A DNA stretch of 64,000 nt. It comes from Streptomyces sp. TN58 (GTDB taxonomy: Bacteria > Actinomycetota > Actinomycetes > Streptomycetales > Streptomycetaceae). The notes under the pieces are model-generated. The model searched no databases, had not been told where the DNA came from, and saw only the letters and a list, made by a program, of their open reading frames with translations. The DNA lies in NCBI RefSeq assembly GCF_001941845.1, contig NZ_CP018870.1, positions 3,752,501 to 3,816,500 of the forward strand, read 5' to 3'. Positions 49,373 to 58,776 of this stretch are shown here, in pieces (the first letter of the stretch is position 1; the number at the start of each line of letters is the position of its first letter). Both the position numbers and the translations under genes were made by a program.

Positions 49373-50734
49373 ATGAGCGAGCCGTCCCCGTCCCCCGGCG
49401 ACCCGCCCGGCCCGGCGCCGGCCGCCCGGCCGGCCGCCGCGCAGGGCGGCGGATCCCGTGGCGGGCGGATCGCGAAGAGCGCCGTGTCGGCGGTACTGAT
49501 CACGCTGACGTGCATCCTCGTGCCGCTCTCCCTGCTCACCGTCTGGGTGCACGACATCGTGCTGGACACCGACCGGTACGTCTCGACGGTCAGGCCGCTC
49601 GCCTCGAACCCGGCGATCGAGCAGGCCGCGGTGGGCCGCATCACGAAGGCCGCCGACTCGCACGTGGACGGCTCCCAGATCACGGCCGACCTGGCGAAGT
49701 GGCTGGAGTCGCAGGGGCTCCCGCCGCGCGTGGGCGCCGCGGTCAAGGCACTGGGCCCGCAGCTGGACTCGGCCGCCGACCAGGTCGTCTCCAAGGTGGC
49801 GACGCGGTTCGTGGAGAGCGACCGGTTCGAGAAGGTGTGGACCACGGCCAATCGCGCCGCCCACAACGCGGTGGTGCACGCGCTCACCGGCAAGGGCCGC
49901 GGCGCGGTCGGCGTCGACGGGGGCACCGTCACCCTCGACGTCGGCGAGGCGGTGGACAAGGTCAAGGAAGAGCTCGTGGCCGCCGGGGTCTCCCCGGCGG
50001 AGAAGATCCCCGAGGTCGACAAGCAGATGGTGCTCTTCCGGAACGACAAGCTGGGGCAGATCAGGGGCGCGGTGCGGCTGCTCGACGCCCTCGGCAACTG
50101 GCTGCCCGTACTCACGGTCCTCCTCGGCGCGGCCGGCGTCATGCTGGCCCGGCGCCGTCGGCGGGCTCTGGTGACCACCGCCCTGTGCGCGGCGTTCGCC
50201 TGCCTGCTGGTCGCCCTCGCCCTGGTCGTCGGCCGCCGCTACTACCTCGACCACCTGCCCCCGGAGGTCCAGTCCCCGGCCGCGGCGGCGGCCGTCTTCG
50301 ACACGCTGGTGCGGTTCCTGCGGGTCAGCCTGCGGACCGCGATCGTCCTCGGCATCGTCGTGGCGCTCGGCGCCTACCTCTCCGGCGCCGGCCGGCTGCC
50401 GCGCGGGGTGCGCGGCCGGGCCGACCGTACGGCCGACTCCGCCGCCCGCTGGGGCGCCGGACACGGGGTGCGCACGGGGGCGGCGGGCCGGTGGGTGGCG
50501 GCCCACCGGCACGCGCTCACCGTGGGCGTGCTGCTCGTCGTCGCGCTCGTGTTCGCGCTGTGGAACCACCCGACGGTGCTGACGGTGCTGCTGCTGGTGC
50601 TGATCCTGCTCGCGGTGCTCGCCGTCCTGGCCCTGCTCGCGGCCGGCGGGCGGGTCGCCGACGGCGCGAGCGGGACCGGAACCGGCGGCCCGGCCGGCCG
50701 TCAGGGGCCGCCCCCCGGCCCGCGAGTGGAGTAG
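49373..50734 (+). CDS. Membrane protein, same family as 63048
   Basis: 453 residues from ATG. N-terminal hydrophobic segment about 40-60, an extracellular helical domain of about 170 residues (DTDRYVSTVRPLASNPAIEQAAVGRI...), then several hydrophobic segments to the C-terminus. The same extracellular layout occurs in the gene at 63048 (EADRYTAAMAPLAENTAVREVVVTH). Function unknown. Confidence 0.8.
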   Translation: MSEPSPSPGDPPGPAPAARPAAAQGGGSRGGRIAKSAVSAVLITLTCILVPLSLLTVWVHDIVLDTDRYVSTVRPLASNPAIEQAAVGRITKAADSHVDGSQITADLAKWLESQGLPPRVGAAVKALGPQLDSAADQVVSKVATRFVESDRFEKVWTTANRAAHNAVVHALTGKGRGAVGVDGGTVTLDVGEAVDKVKEELVAAGVSPAEKIPEVDKQMVLFRNDKLGQIRGAVRLLDALGNWLPVLTVLLGAAGVMLARRRRRALVTTALCAAFACLLVALALVVGRRYYLDHLPPEVQSPAAAAAVFDTLVRFLRVSLRTAIVLGIVVALGAYLSGAGRLPRGVRGRADRTADSAARWGAGHGVRTGAAGRWVAAHRHALTVGVLLVVALVFALWNHPTVLTVLLLVLILLAVLAVLALLAAGGRVADGASGTGTGGPAGRQGPPPGPRVE

Positions 50735-50757
50735 AAGCACCGCGCGCGGCGCGTGCG

Positions 50758-50807
50758 TTTGCGGGCGCATGCGGCGCGTGCGGCGCATCTTTTGCGGGCG
50801 CATGCGG
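50758..50807. repeat. 17-bp direct repeat
   Basis: TTTGCGGGCGCATGCGG at 50758-50774 and 50791-50807 in the gap before the GAP-family gene. Confidence 0.85.
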
Positions 50808-50883
50808 GGCGGGTCGACCATGGACGCATGAGCGTCCCCCTCCCGAGCTGCGGAGGGGGCAATCGACCGACGGGGAAGAGCCG

Positions 50884-51576
50884 ATGGTGCTTGACCTGAT
50901 CGTCATCGGGCTGATCATCACGCTCTATCCGCTGCCCGTCATGGCCTTCGTGCTGGTGGTGTCCGCCCCGGGCGGCCTGTGGAAGGGGCTGGCCTTCATC
51001 CTGGCCTGGTTCGGCTGCCTGGTCGCCGTGATCGCTGTCGTCCTGCTCCTCACCGGCGGTCAGCCCCCGCCGCCGCGCTCCCCGCCGTCCACCGCCGGCC
51101 TCGCGGTCCGGCTGGCCATCGGCATCGGGCTGATCGCCTACGCCGAGTACCGGCGCCGGCGGCGGGTCCGGGCCGGGGCCGGCGGGGCACCGGACCGCGA
51201 GGCGGCCCGGCCCGGCCCCGCCGACGACGGGCACCCCGTCACGTCCCGCATGGACCAGGCGTCCGCGTGGTCCGCCGCCGGGATCGCGGTGCTGATCCAG
51301 CCGTGGGGCATGGTCGGCGCGGCCGCCGCCACCGTCGTCGGGGCGAACCTCTCCGACAGCGCCACCTTCCTGGCCCTGTTCGGCTTCTGCCTGCTGGCCT
51401 CCTCCACCCTCCTGGCGATGGAGCTGTACATGGTGTTCGCCCCGGAGCGGGCGGCGCGGGCGCTGACGGGCATGCGGAGATGGCTCTCGGACCACAAGGA
51501 CCCGGCGATCGTCCTGGCCTGTCTGGGCCTCGGCCTGTGGCTGGTCGGCAGGAGCCTCTACGACCTCACGCGCTGA
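50884..51576 (+). CDS. GAP-family multi-pass membrane protein
   Basis: 230 residues. Six hydrophobic segments typical of Sap/GAP or LysE-like proteins; a Pro-rich loop and a basic loop lie after the second and third. Probable small-solute or lipid transporter, substrate unknown. Confidence 0.78.
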   Translation: MVLDLIVIGLIITLYPLPVMAFVLVVSAPGGLWKGLAFILAWFGCLVAVIAVVLLLTGGQPPPPRSPPSTAGLAVRLAIGIGLIAYAEYRRRRRVRAGAGGAPDREAARPGPADDGHPVTSRMDQASAWSAAGIAVLIQPWGMVGAAAATVVGANLSDSATFLALFGFCLLASSTLLAMELYMVFAPERAARALTGMRRWLSDHKDPAIVLACLGLGLWLVGRSLYDLTR

Positions 51577-51673
51577 CCGGAGCACGGCGGTACAGCGCCA
51601 CGCGGTACGGCGGTACGGCGGTACCCCCGCGGCTCCGGTCGCCGGATACCGCCGGGGCCGTTCTCCTGAAGGC

Positions 51674-52240
51674 ATGGGACGCAACGCAGACCGCCGCCGC
51701 CGGCGCATCCTGCTGGGCCACTGCCTGCGCGCGACGGCCGTTGCGAGCCTGCTCACGACGCTCTACTACCTGGCGCCCCTGGAAGGCGGCCTGGGTGTCC
51801 TGACCGTCCTGACGCTCGTCCTGGGCCTGCTGGCCTTCGGTCTGCTGACGGTCTGGCAGGTCTCCACCATCGCCCGTTCGGAGTATCCGCGGCTGGCCGC
51901 TCTGGAAGCGATGGCCACCGCCGTACCGCTGTTCCTCATCGTCTTCTCGGCGACCTACTTCATGCTCTCCGAGACCGTGCCGGCCACCTTCTCCGAGAGG
52001 CTGGACCGCACGGACGCCCTCTACTTCACGGTCACGGTGTTCGCGACGGTTGGCTTCGGCGACATCGTCCCCGTCACCGGGGCCGGGCGCGTGCTGACCA
52101 CCGTGCAGATGATCGCCGACCTGATCGTGGTGGGCGTCATCGCCAAGGCGCTCTTCGGCGCGATCAAGATCGCCATGCGCAGGAGGCAGGGCCGGCGGCT
52201 CCCGTACGACGACGCGGAGGACCCGGACGAAGAGCCCTGA
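51674..52240 (+). CDS. Two-pore-type potassium channel protein
   Basis: 188 residues. Four hydrophobic segments with the selectivity filter TVGFGD at 125-130 before the last. Basic C-terminus. Likely K+ channel subunit without a cytoplasmic regulatory domain. Confidence 0.9.
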   Translation: MGRNADRRRRRILLGHCLRATAVASLLTTLYYLAPLEGGLGVLTVLTLVLGLLAFGLLTVWQVSTIARSEYPRLAALEAMATAVPLFLIVFSATYFMLSETVPATFSERLDRTDALYFTVTVFATVGFGDIVPVTGAGRVLTTVQMIADLIVVGVIAKALFGAIKIAMRRRQGRRLPYDDAEDPDEEP

Positions 52241-52246
52241 CACGCG

Positions 52247-52280
52247 GAAGACCCCGCCCGGGGAACCTGACGGGGTCTTC
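52247..52280. terminator. Bidirectional terminator
   Basis: GAAGACCCCG (52247-52256) with CGGGGTCTTC (52271-52280), between the convergent channel and FAD-oxidase genes. Confidence 0.85.
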
Positions 52281-52312
52281 ACGCCACCGGCCGCGCGCGG
52301 GCCGGAAGGCCC

Positions 52313-53689
52313 TCACGCGGCGGGCTGGATGTTCTGGTTCAGGTGGAAGAGGTTGTCCGGGTCGTACGTCCGCTTGACCTCGGCGAGACGGTCGTAGTTC
52401 CCCTTGTAGTTGGCCCTGATCCTGCTCTGGTCGTCCTCGGCCATGAAGTTGATGTAGCCGCCCTCCTCCGAGTGCGGTGCGGTGGCCTCGTAGTAGTCGC
52501 GGACCCAGGCGGTGTTCGCCTCGTTCTCCGCGGGGTCCGGCCACATGCCGGCGATGACGGTGGCGAACGAGGCGTCGCGGTAGGCGAAGGCCGTCTCCTG
52601 CGGTCCCACACGGTGGCAGGCGCCGTTGATCGGGTAGATGTGGACCGTCGAGTTGACGGCGGGCAGCTTCGGGCCGTGCACCAGGTGCGCCTCGATCGCC
52701 GAATCGGTCAGCTCGGTCACGAAGTTGGCCTTCCAGTAGTGCTGGAGGCCGGGCGGCACCAGAGCGTCGAAGGCACTGTTGAGCGCCGGGTACGGCATCG
52801 GGCCGACGTGCTCCGCGACCACCGGGGCGAAGTCGTGGAAGGCCCGGAGGGCCTTCTCGCCCTCGTCGAGCGGCCCGGCCCAGCAGCCCACGATCAGGGC
52901 GAACGGATCGCCGTGCCGGTCGGCGGGGATGAACGGCAGCGGCGGGGCCAGCTGGAAGGCCGGGAACCCGCCGAGCTGCTCCGGGGCGTCGGCGATGTAC
53001 TCGGCGAAGGACCGCAGCACGGTGGCCGCGTCGTCGAGCTCGAAGAGCATCGGCCCGCCGTAGATGTCCTTGACCGGGCTGAGCCGGTACTCGAAGGAGG
53101 TCACGGCGCCGAAGTTGCCGCCGCCGCCGCGGATCGCCCAGAAGAGGTCCGGGTTCTCCTCCTCGCTCGCCACCAGGATCCGGCCGTCCGCCGTCACCAC
53201 GTCCGCCGAGATCAGGTTGTCGCAGCTCAGACCCAGGCCACGGCACAGGTAGCCGATGCCGCCGCCGAGGGTGAGACCGCCGATGCCGGTGGTGGAGATG
53301 ATTCCGCCGGTGGTGGCCAGCCCGTAGGCGTACGCCGCCGCGTTGAGGTCGCCCCAGGTGGCGCCGCCCTCCGCGCGCGCCGTGCGGCGCGCGGCGTCGA
53401 CGCGTACCCCGTGCATCCCCGACAGGTCGGCGACGACGCCGCCGTCGCAGGTGCCGAAGCCGGGCACGCTGTGGCCACCGCCGCGGACCGCGAGGTCCAG
53501 CGCGTTCTCCCGCGCGAAGTCGACCGCGGCCACGACGTCCCCGGCGTTGGCGCAGCGCACGACGACGGCCGGCCTCCGGTCGATCATGGCGTTGTGGACC
53601 GCGCGCGCCTCCTCGTAGGCGGCGTCGCCGGGGGCGACGACCGCCCCGCGTACCCGTTCTCGCAGCTGGTCGATCGCGAGCTTGCCCAT
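52313..53689 (-). CDS. FAD-linked oxidoreductase of the berberine-bridge type
   Basis: 458 residues from ATG 53689 (GAGGAG eight bases upstream). FAD-binding PCMH domain with GGGHSVPGFGTCDGG (likely flavin-linked His), TTGIGGLTLGGGIGYLCRGLGLSCDN and WAIRGGGGNFGAVTSF. The C-terminal BBE segment is YKGNYDRLAEVKRTYDPDNLF. Oxidises an unknown small molecule. Two further leftward genes follow its regulation only by proximity. Confidence 0.9.
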   Translation of the reverse strand: MGKLAIDQLRERVRGAVVAPGDAAYEEARAVHNAMIDRRPAVVVRCANAGDVVAAVDFARENALDLAVRGGGHSVPGFGTCDGGVVADLSGMHGVRVDAARRTARAEGGATWGDLNAAAYAYGLATTGGIISTTGIGGLTLGGGIGYLCRGLGLSCDNLISADVVTADGRILVASEEENPDLFWAIRGGGGNFGAVTSFEYRLSPVKDIYGGPMLFELDDAATVLRSFAEYIADAPEQLGGFPAFQLAPPLPFIPADRHGDPFALIVGCWAGPLDEGEKALRAFHDFAPVVAEHVGPMPYPALNSAFDALVPPGLQHYWKANFVTELTDSAIEAHLVHGPKLPAVNSTVHIYPINGACHRVGPQETAFAYRDASFATVIAGMWPDPAENEANTAWVRDYYEATAPHSEEGGYINFMAEDDQSRIRANYKGNYDRLAEVKRTYDPDNLFHLNQNIQPAA

Positions 53690-53758
53690 GACCATCGCTC
53701 CTCGTTCTTCGTGCCTCGCTCCCACGCCGCGCCGAGACGCGTACGCCGGGTGCTGCCC

Positions 53759-54058
53759 CTACGGCCCCAGATGGCTGAAGCCGACCTCGAAGTGCTCGAC
53801 GGTGACGACCTGCTGGCCCTCCCGCCGGGCGGTCTCCTCGCGGATCCGGTGGGCGAGATCCTCGCTGTCACGCATGCTCTGCTCGTCCTCCCACAGGGTC
53901 AGCGACTTCGCCTCTCCGGTGGCCCGGTCGACCAGGTAGTAGACGCCCCGGAAACCGGGCACGTCCCGTACCTGCCGGACGATCTCCTCCGAATGCGCGC
54001 CCAGGTCTCCCTCCGCGGGAACGGGTGATCCCTGGTAGGTGCTCAGCCTCGCGAACAT
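53759..54058 (-). CDS. Antibiotic-biosynthesis monooxygenase-like (ABM) protein
   Basis: 99 residues from ATG 54058. Dimeric alpha+beta barrel pattern (RLSTYQGSP..., VPGFRGVYYLVDRATGEAKSLTLWEDEQSM). It lies upstream of the FAD-oxidase gene in the same direction, 69 bp away, and may form an operon with it. Confidence 0.8.
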   Translation of the reverse strand: MFARLSTYQGSPVPAEGDLGAHSEEIVRQVRDVPGFRGVYYLVDRATGEAKSLTLWEDEQSMRDSEDLAHRIREETARREGQQVVTVEHFEVGFSHLGP

Positions 54059-54212
54059 CAACGGCAGTCCTTCCTGACCTGGCCGCCGTCGGGGGACGGG
54101 CAGCTCCACGACCAGCGTGCTCCGGCAGACCGCGCCGCGCATGCCGGAGGGGCGCGACAATGGTGGCGGGTACGCGTCTGCCGGAGCCGTTGCGGAGAGG
54201 CGGGACGTCGAG

Positions 54213-54953
54213 GTGACGTACATAGCTGTGACCGCCCTGAGCCATGTCGGGCTGGTCCGCGACCAGAACGAGGACAGCCTGGCGATCGGGCCGTGGACCC
54301 TGTGCGGGACCGTGACCCAGAACCCACAGACGCTGGTCTTCCCCTTCGGCAGACCGCTCGTCGTCGCGGTCGCCGACGGGCTCGGCGGGCAGCCCGCCGG
54401 GGAGGTGGCCAGTGAGCTCGTGGTGCGCCAGCTGTCCGCGCTCGGCCCCTCCCTGGACTGCGCGGAAGCCGTGGCCGGCGCCCTGGACCTCTGCAACGAA
54501 GCGGTGTACTCGGCCGCCGACGGCCGGCCGGACCTGACCGCCATGGGGACTACGGTCGCGGGCGCGCTCGTCCTGGCCGAGTCGCTGCTGTCCTTCAACG
54601 TCGGCGACAGCAAGGTGTTCCACGCGGGGCGCGACGGCCTGCGCCAGGTGAGTGTGGACGACAGCCCGCCCCCGGCGCCCGGGCGCCGCACCACATCCGC
54701 CGTCACCCAGGTGCTCGGCGGCAGCCGCGGGCGCAGTGCCGTGACCCCGCACATCGGGACCTTCCCGCTGGTCGAGGGCGACCGGTACCTGGTGTGCAGT
54801 GACGGGCTGACCGATCCGGTGCCGGACGACGCGATCGAGGAACTGCTGCGGGTGCACGACGACGGCAGGGCGGCGTTCGAGCTGTGGAAGGCCGCGATCG
54901 ACGCGGGAGGCCCCGACAACATCACGCTCGCGCTGATCCGCATCGGCGCCTGA
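54213..54953 (+). CDS. PP2C-type protein phosphatase
   Basis: 246 residues from GTG 54213; an ATG at 54141 would add 24. Motifs: LVRDQNEDSLAI, VVAVADGLGG with metal-binding Asp, VCSDGLTD and GGPDNITLALI at the end. Cytoplasmic Ser/Thr phosphatase acting against Hanks-type kinases or signal proteins. Confidence 0.9.
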   Translation: MTYIAVTALSHVGLVRDQNEDSLAIGPWTLCGTVTQNPQTLVFPFGRPLVVAVADGLGGQPAGEVASELVVRQLSALGPSLDCAEAVAGALDLCNEAVYSAADGRPDLTAMGTTVAGALVLAESLLSFNVGDSKVFHAGRDGLRQVSVDDSPPPAPGRRTTSAVTQVLGGSRGRSAVTPHIGTFPLVEGDRYLVCSDGLTDPVPDDAIEELLRVHDDGRAAFELWKAAIDAGGPDNITLALIRIGA

Positions 54954-55067
54954 GGGGCGCCCGAAAACAACGGCGCATTCATAGGATTTAATGCCCGGAT
55001 TTCCGGTGGCGCGACGCCGCGATATCAGAACGGAAAGGCATTCCCGGTCCGCCCGTTTCCCCTGTGC

Positions 55068-55239
55068 TACGGTGACGCCAGTTGCGGTTGTGGTCCCCAA
55101 AAAGCTTACAAGTGCCCTCACCTGATTTTCCGGTGGGTGCACTTTTCATTTCCGGTTCTGATTTCCGGTCGGGGCAATCATCTCGTCGACGCCGGGTCCG
55201 CACAGTGCGGCCCGGGCACTGCCCCAAAGGAGAACTTGC
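55068..55239 (+). promoter_or_regulatory. Promoter and 160-nt leader of the second csp gene
   Basis: TGCTACGGT (-10 at 55068-55073), leader beginning AGTTGCGGTTGTGGTCCCC at 55080 (160 nt to the ATG). It ends in a CCGCAC/GTGCGG hairpin at about 55191-55217, then ACTGCCCCAAAGGAGA. The same organisation is seen upstream of the csp gene at 37161. Confidence 0.75.
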
Positions 55240-55443
55240 ATGGCATCCGGCACCGTGAAGTGGTTCAACGCGGAAAAGGGTTTCGGCTTCATCGAGCAGG
55301 AGGGTGGCGGCGCGGACGTCTTCGCCCACTACTCCAACATCGCCACGTCGGGCTTCCGTGAGCTCCAGGAAGGCCAGAAGGTCACCTTCGACGTCACGCA
55401 GGGCCAGAAGGGCCCGCAGGCCGAGAACATCGTTCCCGCCTGA
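55240..55443 (+). CDS. Cold-shock protein
   Basis: 67 residues with RNP motifs [12 protein letters not shown] and DVFAHYSNI; differs from the protein at 37161 at only a handful of positions. Single-stranded RNA/DNA-binding chaperone. Own promoter, leader and terminator. Confidence 0.96.
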   Translation: MASGTVKWFNAEKGFGFIEQEGGGADVFAHYSNIATSGFRELQEGQKVTFDVTQGQKGPQAENIVPA

Positions 55444-55455
55444 CACCGGGACGGC

Positions 55456-55486
55456 CGCCGGCACCGGCCTGAGACCGGTGCCGGCG
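55456..55486 (+). terminator. Terminator of the second csp gene
   Basis: CGCCGGCACCGG (55456-55467) with CCGGTGCCGGCG (55475-55486). A second hairpin (about 55498-55541) follows. Confidence 0.9.
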
Positions 55487-55634
55487 CGCGAGCGCACGGG
55501 CCCGCAGCCCGCACCCTCCGCGTGCGGACCGCGGGCCCGTTCGCCTTGGGGCTGTCCCGTGGCCGCCGGGAATCGGCCGCCGCGGCGCCGGAAGCACTGC
55601 CCCGGGCCGGGCCCGCTTGCTAGAGTCCCTGCCC

Positions 55635-56006
55635 ATGTCGATCCCTGACGACCTGCTCCGCGACCTCGCCGCCATGGTCGAGTCGGAACAGACCAATCAG
55701 ATGTCCCTGACGGTCGTCGTGAACGGCGCCGTCATCACCGGCCGCCTCGCCCCCGAAAGCGTCTGGCGACAGCGGGTGGCGGAGGTCCTGCGGGACTCCG
55801 ACCGGCTCGGTCCGTTCGCCGAGGTGTTCAGCTCGCCCGAGAGCACGGCCAGACAGCCCGCCGGCCCGCCCTCCCACCTGCACTTCCACGTGGCGCGCAT
55901 CCTCCAGGGCCCGGTGGGCATCCCCGAGACCGGCGGGATGTACCGGATCGCCCTCGACGACGTCAGCGCCTGGACCGTCGGGGACTTCAGCTACTCCGAC
56001 AAGTAA
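55635..56006 (+). CDS. Small hypothetical protein, possibly GvpU-like
   Basis: 123 residues from ATG. Alpha/beta protein (SLTVVVNGAVITGRLAPESVWRQRVAEVL then HLHFHVARILQG). The NGAVITG-type strand resembles gas-vesicle accessory GvpU proteins, but no gas-vesicle cluster is near. Treat the name as a guess. Confidence 0.7.
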   Translation: MSIPDDLLRDLAAMVESEQTNQMSLTVVVNGAVITGRLAPESVWRQRVAEVLRDSDRLGPFAEVFSSPESTARQPAGPPSHLHFHVARILQGPVGIPETGGMYRIALDDVSAWTVGDFSYSDK

Positions 56007-56159
56007 CCGCCCTCCCCGCCCGCACGGCCCTGCCCGCCCGGGCTCTCCCGGCACGCCCCGCCCGCCACCGCGGACGGGCCCGCGCGCCCGCGCGGAGCGC
56101 CCGGGGAGGGCCCGGGCGGCCCCCGCCCTGTCCACATCCCGGACGACTACTCTCGTTTC

Positions 56160-57509
56160 ATGAACGCAGAAGCCGACGCCCTCGCGACCGTGAAAGACGC
56201 TGACCGGAAGCACGTCTTCCACTCCTGGTCGGCACAGGAGCTCATCGACCCGCTCGCCGTGGCCGGCGCCGAGGGCTCGTACTTCTGGGACTACCAGGGC
56301 AACCGCTACCTCGACTTCTCCAGCGCCCTGGTCTACACCAACATCGGCTATCAGCACCCCAAGGTCACCGCGGCCATCCAGGAGCAGGCGGCCAGGCTCT
56401 GCACCGTCGCGCCCGGCTTCGCCGTCGACGCGCGTTCCGAGGCGGCCCGGCTGATCGCCGAACGCACCCCCGGCGACCTCGACAAGATCTTCTTCACCAA
56501 CGCCGGCGCCGAGGCCGTGGAGAACGCCGTCCGCATGGCGCGGCTGCACACCGGCCGCCCCAAGGTGCTGTCCGCGTACCGCTCCTACCACGGCGCCACC
56601 TCCACCGCGATCAACCTGACCGGCGACGCCCGCCGCTTCGGCAACGACTCCGCGACCGCCGGCGTCGTGCACTTCTGGGGGCCCTTCGCCTATCGCTCGC
56701 CCTTCTACGCGACGACCGAGGCCGAGGAGTGCGAGCGGGCCCTGCGCCACCTGGAGGACACCATCGTCTTCGAGGGCCCGCAGTCCATCGCCGCGATCAT
56801 CCTGGAGACCGTCGGCGGCGCCCCCGGCGTGCTCGTGCACCCCGACGGCTACCTGGCCGGCGTGCGCGCGCTCTGCGACCGCTACGGCATCGTCTTCGTC
56901 CTCGACGAGATCATGGTCGGCTTCGGGCGCACCGGTAAGTGGTTCGCCTGCGAGCACTGGGACGTCACCCCCGACCTGATCTGCTTCGCCAAGGGCGTGA
57001 CCAGCGGCTACGTGCCGCTCGGCGGTGTGGCGATCTCGGCGGCCATCGCCGAGACCTTCGCCCGCCGGCCCTACCCGGGCGGGCTGACGTACTCCGGGCA
57101 CGTGCTGGCCTGCGCGGCCGCCGTCGCCACGATCAACGTCATGGAGGAGGAGGGCGTCGTCGAGCAGTCCGCGCGGACCGGCGCGGAACTCCTCGGCCCC
57201 GGCCTGCGGGCGCTCGCCGAACGCCACCCCTCGGTCGGGGAGGTCCGAGGCCTCGGCACGTTCTGGGCGCTCGAACTCGTCCGCAGCAAGGAGACGCGCG
57301 AGCCGCTGGTCCCCTACAACGCCGCCGGGGCGGACAACGCGCCGATGGCGGAGTTCGGGGCCGCCTGCAAGAAGGGCGGGCTCTGGCCGCTCGTCGCGGG
57401 CAACCGGATCCACATCGCCCCGCCCTGCAACATCTCGCCCCAGGACGTGGAGAGGGGCCTGCGGATCCTCGACGAGGCCCTCACGGTGGCCGACGCGCAC
57501 ACCGCCTGA
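56160..57509 (+). CDS. Class III PLP-dependent aminotransferase
   Basis: 449 residues from ATG. Asp249 in FVLDEIMVGFGRTG and the PLP-lysine Lys278 in CFAKGVTSGY are in place, as is YRSYHGATSTA. Similar in layout to taurine/omega-amino acid:pyruvate transaminases. It comes before the urate oxidase gene with a 264-bp gap. Confidence 0.92.
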   Translation: MNAEADALATVKDADRKHVFHSWSAQELIDPLAVAGAEGSYFWDYQGNRYLDFSSALVYTNIGYQHPKVTAAIQEQAARLCTVAPGFAVDARSEAARLIAERTPGDLDKIFFTNAGAEAVENAVRMARLHTGRPKVLSAYRSYHGATSTAINLTGDARRFGNDSATAGVVHFWGPFAYRSPFYATTEAEECERALRHLEDTIVFEGPQSIAAIILETVGGAPGVLVHPDGYLAGVRALCDRYGIVFVLDEIMVGFGRTGKWFACEHWDVTPDLICFAKGVTSGYVPLGGVAISAAIAETFARRPYPGGLTYSGHVLACAAAVATINVMEEEGVVEQSARTGAELLGPGLRALAERHPSVGEVRGLGTFWALELVRSKETREPLVPYNAAGADNAPMAEFGAACKKGGLWPLVAGNRIHIAPPCNISPQDVERGLRILDEALTVADAHTA

Positions 57510-57773
57510 CCTGCGCGTCTGTGGGGTCGCCCAATCCGCTGGTGCCGGTCTTCGGAGGATCCGTGCGGTGGTCATCGCGCCGTACGCATGCTGCAATCCG
57601 TGCAGGCCACAAAACGCCAAATCAGGCCAAGCACCTACGGACCGGGATGCACGTCAGTCCCGGGGCGGCCCCCTCGGGGCCGAACGGCGGGGAGCGGGAA
57701 GACCGCTGGACGCCGGGCGTACGGGATCCAGAAGTACGGACTCCGTGTTCCCGAGTACCCGAAGGAAGACAGC

Positions 57774-58691
57774 ATGAGCAAGCACGTCCTGGCACAGAAC
57801 CAGTACGGCAAGGCCGAGAACCGCATCGTGAAGGTCACCCGCAAGGGAAACGACGGCTCCTGGCACGAGATCCGCGACCTCAATGTCTCCGTCGCGCTCC
57901 GCGGTGAGTTCCGCGACGTCCACCTCACCGGCGACAACGCCAACTGCCTGCCGACCGACACCACCAAGAACACGGTGTACGCCTTCGGCAAGGAGCACGG
58001 CATCGAGTCCCCGGAGGCCTTCGGCATCCTGCTCGCCAAGCACTTCGTCTCCTCACAGGCGCCGATCCGCGAGGCCCAGATCCGCATCGAGGAATTCGCC
58101 TGGGAGCGCATTCCGGTCCCGACGCGCAAGGAGCAGCACTCCTTCGTCCTCAAGGGCCAGGAGGTGCGCACCGCGCAGGTCACCTACAGCGAGACCACGG
58201 GCCTGCAGGTCATCTCGGGCCTGAAGGACCTCACGGTGATGAACTCGACGAACTCCGAGTTCCACGGGTACGTCAAGGACCGGTACACCACGCTCAAGGA
58301 GGCGTACGACCGCATTCTGGCGACCAAGGTCACCGCGCGGTGGGCCCACTCGGCGCTGGCCGCGGACGACCCCGGGTACGACTGGGACCAGGCGTACAAG
58401 AAGGTCCGCAAGAACATGCTGGAGGCCTTCGCGGAGACGTACTCGTACTCGCTCCAGCAGACCCTGAACCAGATGGCCGAGCGCGTGCTCGACAACTGCC
58501 CCAAGGTCAACGAGGTACGGCTCAACCTGCCGAACAAGCACCACTTCCTCGTCGACCTGGAGCCCTTCGGCCTGAAGAACGACAACGAGGTCTACTTCGC
58601 GGCGGACCGCATGTACGGCCTGATCGAGGGCACCGTCCACCGCGACGGCGTACAGCCCGTGATCGCGACGTCCGACTGGATCGTGGCGTAG
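57774..58691 (+). CDS. Urate oxidase (factor-independent urate hydroxylase)
   Basis: 305 residues from ATG 57774, the usual length. The cofactor-free active site is recognisable: Lys20 in ENRIVKV, Thr-Asp in LPTDTTKNTVYAF, and His in NKHHFLVDL. It converts urate to 5-hydroxyisourate in purine catabolism. Single-gene transcript ended by the hairpin at 58725. Confidence 0.95.
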   Translation: MSKHVLAQNQYGKAENRIVKVTRKGNDGSWHEIRDLNVSVALRGEFRDVHLTGDNANCLPTDTTKNTVYAFGKEHGIESPEAFGILLAKHFVSSQAPIREAQIRIEEFAWERIPVPTRKEQHSFVLKGQEVRTAQVTYSETTGLQVISGLKDLTVMNSTNSEFHGYVKDRYTTLKEAYDRILATKVTARWAHSALAADDPGYDWDQAYKKVRKNMLEAFAETYSYSLQQTLNQMAERVLDNCPKVNEVRLNLPNKHHFLVDLEPFGLKNDNEVYFAADRMYGLIEGTVHRDGVQPVIATSDWIVA

Positions 58692-58724
58692 GCCGCCTCC
58701 GGCGGCCCGCGCCGGCCAGGGGCG

Positions 58725-58755
58725 GGGCCCGGACCGCGTCGCGGGGTCCGGGCCC
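58725..58755. terminator. Terminator between urate oxidase and convergent gene
   Basis: 11-bp stem GGGCCCGGACC (58725-58735) with GGTCCGGGCCC (58745-58755). Confidence 0.85.
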
Positions 58756-58776
58756 GGCCCCTTGGCGGCCGCGCCA

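Noticed and set aside
46285..50178. 1297-residue leftward open frame
   Set aside because: Lies antisense to the ABC ATPase, FtsX-like permease and membrane-protein genes, which have clear motifs; a high-GC shadow.
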